Shown piece by piece: positions 58,861-64,000 of a stretch of 64,000 bases of DNA. The DNA comes from Dyella_B nitratireducens (GTDB taxonomy: Bacteria; Pseudomonadota; Gammaproteobacteria; Xanthomonadales; Rhodanobacteraceae). Made by a program: the position numbers and the translations under genes. The first letter of the stretch is position 1. The number at the start of each line of letters is the position of its first letter. Under the pieces are notes generated by a model. That model ran no database searches. It had not been told where the DNA came from and saw nothing but the letters and a program-made list of their open reading frames with translations. The stretch spans positions 1,922,001 through 1,986,000 of the forward strand of contig NZ_CP064032.1 in NCBI RefSeq assembly GCF_049532905.1, given 5' to 3'.

Positions 58861-61569
58861 TCAATGCTTCGCTGTCTGTGAAGCGTCCGGCTGGCGCTCG
58901 ACTGTCGCCGGTACGCTCCGGGTTGGAACGTTCCATCCACTCACTTCGATGACCGGCGTCCCCATTCCCTCTTCCGCATAATGCGCGACCAGGGTAATCG
59001 ATTCGCCCGGCCACAGCGTCACGTCATTGTCGCTCCATACGATGGGCAGCGCGAGCTTGCCGTCGGCGCGCTTGACCGAGACGTGCTGGAACAGCGCCAT
59101 GGCCTTGGACGATGCGGGTACCGTCAGCGTGACGGTTACCATGTTCTCTGCCCCCTCCTGCAGCACCGTCGCTCGAACCTCGCTCGCCGTGGCCGGCAAG
59201 GATTGCAACGCCGTCAGGTCTGCGTATTGCGTCACTGGCGTGAGATACCAGTTCGAATGGGCCCAATCGAGCTGGTCGGCTTGGGTGGAGAGCCAATACA
59301 CGTTGCGGCTGACCGGCTTGCTGTCGGCGGACGTCAGTTCAAGTTCGATGAAATACGTGCGCGACAAGCCGGTGAGCGCGGGCAGCGTCGCCAACTGTGT
59401 CGTGCGATTGCCGTCAAGATCGATGTGCTGCAGGCGTTGCTGGTATGCCACGCTGCCGTCCAGGTTGCGCACGCGGATGCTCACCTGCAAGCCGTGCTCG
59501 CTGGTGAGTGTTTGGTTGACCAGCATGATCTCGCGCGTGTCGTAGGCGAATTGGATGTGCACCGGCTCGTTGGCCTTTTTGGCGCCGAAGTAGGCGCCCG
59601 CCGGATTAAGAAAGTAGTCGTACAGATGCCAGTGCAGCGACGGCCACGCGTTGTTGAGCATCCAATAAATCACACCGGTCGAGGGTTTGGCCGCGTCCAT
59701 ATGCGCGTTGAATGCCTCGAACTGTGCGCGAACGTTGTCGTAGTTTTCGAGCTGCGCCTTGGCGACGTAGTCCGCAAGATTCTTGGGCGCGCCATAGCGC
59801 GCGGCCAGCGCCGTGTCGAAATCCTCGATACGCGCAAATGGCGACCAGGCGGCGGAGGCGTGGTACTGCCGCGCTTGCGGGTACTTCCACAGCGCCTCCT
59901 GCTCCTGCGGCGAAAGCATGCGGATCACGTCTTCCAACCGTGGGATGTCGGCACCCGCGCTGACTTCGGAATCGAAACCGAACGCGCCGCCCAGCTTGTC
60001 GGCGTACCAGTACGCCGGAGGAATCCATGCATAGGGTCCGGCCATCTTCATGCCGGAGGGGCCGGTTTCGGCTGTGCCCTGATCCGATGCCGCGGCGACG
60101 ATCGGTGTCGGCCAGTCTTCGGCATGCAAGGTGTCGACATACATCTTCGCAATGGCCGGCGGCGGTGCGTTGTCACTGCCGATCAGAAACCCGATCACCG
60201 ATGGGTGATTCCTCAGCAGGCGCGCTTCGCTGACCATCGAGTCTTCAGCCACCTTGTCATCCGCAGCGTCCCACGGCGAACCACCCGTTTTGGCTGCCGA
60301 TTCCCATTTGTCGCAACACTCCCAGCCGGCCAGGATCATGATGCCGTCACGATCGGCCAGCTCGTAGAAGCGCTCGTTTTCCAGCTTGCCTTCGCTGCGG
60401 ATGGTGTTGAGCCCGAGGTTGCGGACGTAGCTGAACTCGGCCTCCATGCGCTTGGGATCGTCACGCAGGAACATGTCCGGCGCCCAGCCGCCGCCGCGAA
60501 TCAGGATCGGCTTGCCGTTGACGAAGAACTGGCGATATCCCTGCTTGGTCAACTTGGAACTGACACTGCGTATGCCGAACGTCGCGCTCGCCTTGTCGGA
60601 GGTTGCGCCATCGACCGCGGCGGACATTTGCAGCGAATACAGCGGATGCGCCCCCATGCCGATCGGCCACCAGATCTTCGGATGGCTGAGGTCGAGGCCT
60701 GGATCGGTCTTGGGTGAAAACGACACGATCTGCGTTTGTCCGGGTGCAAGGTGGATGGTCTGCCGTAACGAAACCCCAGCCACTTCGCCCGTGATCGTTG
60801 CCTCGTGCGCCACCGCATCAAGGTTCCGCGCCTCCACCTTCACGGTCAATGCCGCGTGCGCGAGATCAGGCAGCGATAGCGTCGGCGTCACCTGCGGAAA
60901 ACGCAGTTGGACCGGCCCCGTCTGCACGATATCCACACCGCGCCATGGCCCCATGTTGTTGTCGGGTGGCGTCGGGTTCCAGTCGACCCAGCCCATCGAA
61001 AGGCTTCTTCTTGGATCGCCGGGATGCACGCGCAACGCAACGATATTGCTGCCGGCGTGCACCCACTGCGTCACGTCGAATTCGTGCACCGGGTAGGCAC
61101 CGGCGACGTTTGCGTGGTCGGCGACCAGATGCCCGTTCACCCATACATCGGCGCTTGCAATCATGCCGTTGGTGCGCAACAACGTGTGCAGCCCTCGTGC
61201 ACCTTCGGCAAGCGTGAACTCGGTGCGATACCACCAGGGATTGACGAACAGATTGCCGCTGGCATCGGGTACCTGCACGGCCTGCAGGTTGTCGCTGTAG
61301 AACACATCATCTTTGTACACGCCGTTATCGAGCAGCCCCGCCATCACCGTTGCGCGGCTGCTTACCGGGTACCAACCGTCGGTGGAAAAGCCCGCGGTGG
61401 AAATCTCGGCGCCGCCTTGTTGCGCTTTGTCGGTGGATTGGATTTGCCAATGGGTTATGGCGGTGGTGGCGCCGGCACCGCTGTGTATCTGCGTCGACGT
61501 GTAGGTGGCGTCGGCGTGAGCAAGCGACATGATCGCCGATACCGCCATGGCCATCATCGTCAAGAACAT
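58861..61569 (-). CDS. csxA: GH2 exo-beta-D-glucosaminidase-like enzyme (CsxA type)
   Basis: The 902-residue enzyme has a signal peptide (MFLTMMAMAVSAIMSLAHAD), GH2 jelly-roll and sandwich domains, a TIM barrel and a C-terminal sandwich. In the barrel the acid/base segment reads FLIGSDNAPPP, with Asp where most GH2 enzymes have Glu, and the nucleophile segment FGFDSEVSAG. Both are hallmarks of CsxA exo-glucosaminidases, which release GlcN from chitosan ends. The ATG at 61569 gives a good signal peptide but a weak ribosome-binding site, and the open frame upstream runs through repeat sequence. It is co-oriented with an APC permease and followed by lacI. Confidence 0.85.
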   Translation of the reverse strand: MFLTMMAMAVSAIMSLAHADATYTSTQIHSGAGATTAITHWQIQSTDKAQQGGAEISTAGFSTDGWYPVSSRATVMAGLLDNGVYKDDVFYSDNLQAVQVPDASGNLFVNPWWYRTEFTLAEGARGLHTLLRTNGMIASADVWVNGHLVADHANVAGAYPVHEFDVTQWVHAGSNIVALRVHPGDPRRSLSMGWVDWNPTPPDNNMGPWRGVDIVQTGPVQLRFPQVTPTLSLPDLAHAALTVKVEARNLDAVAHEATITGEVAGVSLRQTIHLAPGQTQIVSFSPKTDPGLDLSHPKIWWPIGMGAHPLYSLQMSAAVDGATSDKASATFGIRSVSSKLTKQGYRQFFVNGKPILIRGGGWAPDMFLRDDPKRMEAEFSYVRNLGLNTIRSEGKLENERFYELADRDGIMILAGWECCDKWESAAKTGGSPWDAADDKVAEDSMVSEARLLRNHPSVIGFLIGSDNAPPPAIAKMYVDTLHAEDWPTPIVAAASDQGTAETGPSGMKMAGPYAWIPPAYWYADKLGGAFGFDSEVSAGADIPRLEDVIRMLSPQEQEALWKYPQARQYHASAAWSPFARIEDFDTALAARYGAPKNLADYVAKAQLENYDNVRAQFEAFNAHMDAAKPSTGVIYWMLNNAWPSLHWHLYDYFLNPAGAYFGAKKANEPVHIQFAYDTREIMLVNQTLTSEHGLQVSIRVRNLDGSVAYQQRLQHIDLDGNRTTQLATLPALTGLSRTYFIELELTSADSKPVSRNVYWLSTQADQLDWAHSNWYLTPVTQYADLTALQSLPATASEVRATVLQEGAENMVTVTLTVPASSKAMALFQHVSVKRADGKLALPIVWSDNDVTLWPGESITLVAHYAEEGMGTPVIEVSGWNVPTRSVPATVERQPDASQTAKH

Positions 61570-61807
61570 GCGTTTGGCCGAATGGTGCTTGCTTGAGCTC
61601 TTTTCTCCAATGGAATGGGTAGCTATCCGCCTAGCGGAAACGTCTTTGGGTACCTTGCCGTCATTCCGGCGAAGGCCGGAATCCATGGCAAGTACGAAGC
61701 ATGGATTCCGGCCTTCGCCGGAATGACGACGGAGCGAGCTCCTAACTGCTCGTGTCCAAGGGAGCCCAAATGAGCGCCACTCAGATTTGGCCAGAATTCG
61801 CATGGCG
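61570..61807. repeat. ATTCCGG repeat pair in the gap upstream of the GH2 gene
   Basis: CGTCATTCCGGCGAAGGCC (61659 onward) faces its inverted copy ending at 61728. Nothing else is seen in this 238-bp gap between the permease stop and the GH2 start. Confidence 0.8.
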
Positions 61808-63196
61808 TCAATCGCTCCCAAGATAAGCTTCGCGCACTTCCACGGATGCGAACGGCCAGGATCGATTGACCCTCGCCCAGATCGCGAATACCACAAGGCC
61901 GATGACGATCCACGCACCGGACAAAATGAGCGACAACGTGGATGCCGATACGTACACATAGATCCAGCCCAGCAGCGCAATCACGCACGGCACCGGATAC
62001 AGCCATTGCTTGTATGGCCGGCTGAGCGTCGGTTGCCGCTTGCGCAATACCATCAGTGCGGCGATCTGCGCGATGGACTGCACGATGATGGTCGCAGCCA
62101 GCAGCATGTTGATGACGTCGGTCAAATCGAAGAACGTACCGATAGCTGTTACGACACCCATCGTGAGCAGGGCCACGTGCGGAAAACCATGCTTTGCATG
62201 CAGCTTGCCGAATACCGACAAGAACACCTTTTCGTGCGCCGCTTGAAACGGTACGCGCGAGCCGCCCAGCAGGCCGGCGAACACCGAGGCGAATGCCGTG
62301 ACGATGATAAGGATCGTCATGACCGACGCAGCCACATGCCCCCAGCTGCGCTCCACCACCAGCGACGCCACGGACTGGCTTTGGGCGATTTCCTGCCACG
62401 GCGCTACGCCGAGCACGCTGATATTGAGAATGAGGTATACGAACATCATCGCGATCACCGAGATGATGATGGAGCCGGGCATGGTCCGGCCCGGGTTGCG
62501 CAGCTCGTCGCCCATGTAGGCGGTGGTGAAATAGCCGAGATAGTCGTAGATGCCGATGATGAGCCCCGCACCAAGGCCCACGAAGAAGTGGCCGCCGAAC
62601 ATGCCGGCCGGATAGGCGAATGCGAAGCTTGAATGAAAATCCGAGAAGCCCGCCGCCGAAACGCCGACAGCCGACAACAGCATGATCACCCATAGCGCGA
62701 TGGTGATCGCGCGGATCGATTCGATGCGCCGGTACAGCAGCACGGTGACCAGCGCAGTCGATGCCAGGCTGACGAGGTGCACCGGCCACCAGCCCAAATG
62801 CGGGAAGAAGAACTCCAGGTACTCGACCATGCCGATGATGCCGGTCGACATCAGCAATGGGATCGTCAGCAGCACCGTCCAGATAAACAGGAACGGCATC
62901 AGCTTGCCGGTGCGGTATTGGAAGGCTTCGCGAAGGTAGACGTACGTGCCGCCGGAGCCTGGCATGGCGGCGCCCAGTTCTGCCCAGACCATGCCGTCAG
63001 CCACCGCGAGAATGGCACCGGCGATCCACCCAATCACGGCCTGCGGGCCGCCCATGGTGGCAACCATGATCGGGATGGTGATGAACGGCCCGATGCCGCA
63101 CATCTGGGTCATGTTGATCGCCGTTCCCGAGAACAAGCCGATAGAGCGGTGGAAATGGCCGTCGCGGGTGGCGCGTGTGGTTTGGGGACCGTGCAT
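61808..63196 (-). CDS. APC-superfamily permease
   Basis: The 462-residue inner-membrane protein has about twelve hydrophobic helices, beginning with the APC motif GLFSGTAINMTQMCGIGPFI and including AGAILAVADGMVWAELGAAM and FVGLGAGLIIGIYDYLGYFT. APC permeases use the proton motive force to carry amino acids or related amines. Between a TonB receptor and an exo-glucosaminidase it may carry glucosamine-like products, but this is inference. AAGG CTGAC precedes the ATG at 63196; the longer frame to 63250 lacks a ribosome-binding site. Confidence 0.9.
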   Translation of the reverse strand: MHGPQTTRATRDGHFHRSIGLFSGTAINMTQMCGIGPFITIPIMVATMGGPQAVIGWIAGAILAVADGMVWAELGAAMPGSGGTYVYLREAFQYRTGKLMPFLFIWTVLLTIPLLMSTGIIGMVEYLEFFFPHLGWWPVHLVSLASTALVTVLLYRRIESIRAITIALWVIMLLSAVGVSAAGFSDFHSSFAFAYPAGMFGGHFFVGLGAGLIIGIYDYLGYFTTAYMGDELRNPGRTMPGSIIISVIAMMFVYLILNISVLGVAPWQEIAQSQSVASLVVERSWGHVAASVMTILIIVTAFASVFAGLLGGSRVPFQAAHEKVFLSVFGKLHAKHGFPHVALLTMGVVTAIGTFFDLTDVINMLLAATIIVQSIAQIAALMVLRKRQPTLSRPYKQWLYPVPCVIALLGWIYVYVSASTLSLILSGAWIVIGLVVFAIWARVNRSWPFASVEVREAYLGSD

Positions 63197-63271
63197 GTCA
63201 GCCTTGGTGTTGTTGGATGCGGTTGGGATAAGCCGCCGAATGGCTAGCATTGATTTTCAAAACCACCTCAC

Positions 63272-63391
63272 CGTCATTCCGGCGAAGGCCGGAATCCAGT
63301 AAAAAATGATGTGCGCAGCACACTACATAATGGGTTTTGTGTGCTGCGCACGACGTATTTGAACTGGATCCCGGCTTTCGCAGGGATGACG
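63272..63391. repeat. Composite 120-bp repeat, inverted copy of 48198-48316
   Basis: ATTCCGGCGAAGGCCGGAAT and a degenerate inverted end flank GTGCGCAGCACAC...GTGTGCTGCGCAC. Read on the minus strand it aligns along its length with the copy at 48198. Confidence 0.8.
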
Positions 63392-63401
63392 GCAAAGAGA
63401 A

Positions 63402-64000
63402 TCACCACTGCCCCCGCACCCCAACCATGAACATGCGCTCGGAGAAATTGGAGTGCGCCGGCTGATCAGGCCATACCAGGTAATAATGCTGATACTCGTT
63501 GGTAAGGTTGGTGCCATCCACGAACACCTCCGCATATTTGTTGATCTTGTACGACACCGATGCATCGAGGTATTTCTGCGGCGCCTCATACATCTCCATG
63601 CCGGTGATGCCGCCAACATCTTCCTGCACCGCGCGCCGCGAGCGATAGTTGTACGCAATACGCGCCTGGAACCGATCATTCTGGTACCACAGGATGAGAT
63701 TCCCTGATTGCGTCGAATTGTCCTGGAACGGAATCTTGCTCCCGGACAAATCCCTTTCCCCCGTGTTGCTCGGTGCATAGGTGGCGTTGATTTCGACGCC
63801 AGTCTTGGACAGGAAGCCAGGCAGGAAGGTGAATCCCTGGCGATAATCGAACTCCGCACCCTGGATGCTGTTGCCGGTACCCTGCACCGGCTCGGTAATC
63901 GTGATGCAGTGATCGCGCACGACGCCATCCTCGTCCGGCAGCGTGCAATTGATGACGCTGCCGGTCTTGATGAAGCTCTCCACGTTGATGCGGAACCCTG
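63402..64000 (-). CDS. TonB-dependent receptor, C-terminal part (5' end outside window)
   Basis: The visible 198 residues are the end of an outer-membrane beta-barrel, with aromatic-rich strands (FQARIAYNYRSRRAVQEDVG, KYLDASVSYKINKYAEVFVD), the TonB-receptor C-terminal motif GTNLTNEYQHYYLVWPD and the terminal strand RMFMVGVRGQW. The sequence belongs to the receptor class with paired cysteines (INCTLPDEDGVVRDHCI) in an extracellular loop. It heads the cluster that continues with the APC permease and CsxA-like enzyme, so an amino-sugar oligosaccharide is the likely ligand. Confidence 0.9.
   Translation of the reverse strand, partial: GFRINVESFIKTGSVINCTLPDEDGVVRDHCITITEPVQGTGNSIQGAEFDYRQGFTFLPGFLSKTGVEINATYAPSNTGERDLSGSKIPFQDNSTQSGNLILWYQNDRFQARIAYNYRSRRAVQEDVGGITGMEMYEAPQKYLDASVSYKINKYAEVFVDGTNLTNEYQHYYLVWPDQPAHSNFSERMFMVGVRGQW

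Overview
The window looks like a chromosomal segment of a high-GC gammaproteobacterium, most probably of the Xanthomonadales/Rhodanobacteraceae type (Dyella-, Luteibacter- or Rhodanobacter-like). The reasons are several TonB-dependent receptors and secreted glycoside hydrolases beside sulfotransferases, typical gene families of that group, and dense short palindromic intergenic repeats of two families: GTAGGTTGGGGTG...CACCCCAACCTAC and ATTCCGGCGAAGGCCGGAAT. The taxonomic call is inference. I see no tRNA, rRNA or CRISPR array.

Layout. 0-4.3 kb: an HlyD/EmrA-type adaptor (cut by the window edge) divergent from a CecR-like TetR regulator, then an AraC regulator convergent with a serine beta-lactamase-like hydrolase. 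4.6-12.9 kb: one giant secreted protein of about 2750 residues joining a GH2-like region, Ig-like, CBM32, Fn3 and malectin modules, and a C-terminal GH64 beta-1,3-glucanase-like domain. 13.3-23.2 kb: a YciI-like protein, a TonB-dependent receptor, a TPR-sulfotransferase, a small secreted protein, a sulfotransferase remnant and a GH18-like secreted protein. 23.4-25.6 kb: a DUF1579-like protein divergent from a MocR regulator. 25.7-32.2 kb: an AT-richer accessory stretch of small hypothetical and membrane proteins, one nonsense-split gene and a ParB-like protein. 32.4-42.3 kb: two MacB/FtsX-type permeases, a GIY-YIG gene between repeats, a fatty acid desaturase, a right-handed beta-helix protein, a frameshifted YcxB-like gene, a zinc-ribbon/DUF3592 protein and a secreted alpha/alpha-barrel protein. 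42.5-48 kb: an OLD-type ATPase/TOPRIM gene two bases upstream of a DUF2130 coiled-coil nuclease-like gene, followed by small WYL-like and membrane proteins. 48.4-52.9 kb: a GH2 enzyme divergent from a GH76 mannanase. 53.4-56.9 kb: a ParD-like protein overlapping a methionine aminopeptidase, an SDR, an ECF sigma factor and a small secreted protein. 56.9-64 kb: a sulfotransferase, a LacI regulator, an exo-beta-glucosaminidase-like GH2, an APC permease and the 3' end of a second TonB-dependent receptor.

How the genes fit together. The secreted enzymes (GH64 beta-1,3-glucanase, GH18-like, GH76 alpha-1,6-mannanase, CsxA-like exo-glucosaminidase) match the main polymers of fungal cell walls. Four loci carry a shared near-palindrome, idealised TTTGGATCGATNCAAA, with a central CG as in LacI-family operators. 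At three of them it lies exactly four bases upstream of a TTGACA hexamer. I read this as an undescribed polysaccharide-utilisation regulon.

The best candidate for a new system outside carbohydrate metabolism is the OLD-DUF2130 pair at 42.5-46.0 kb, which resembles a two-gene anti-phage cassette but is neither Gabija nor PARIS in composition.
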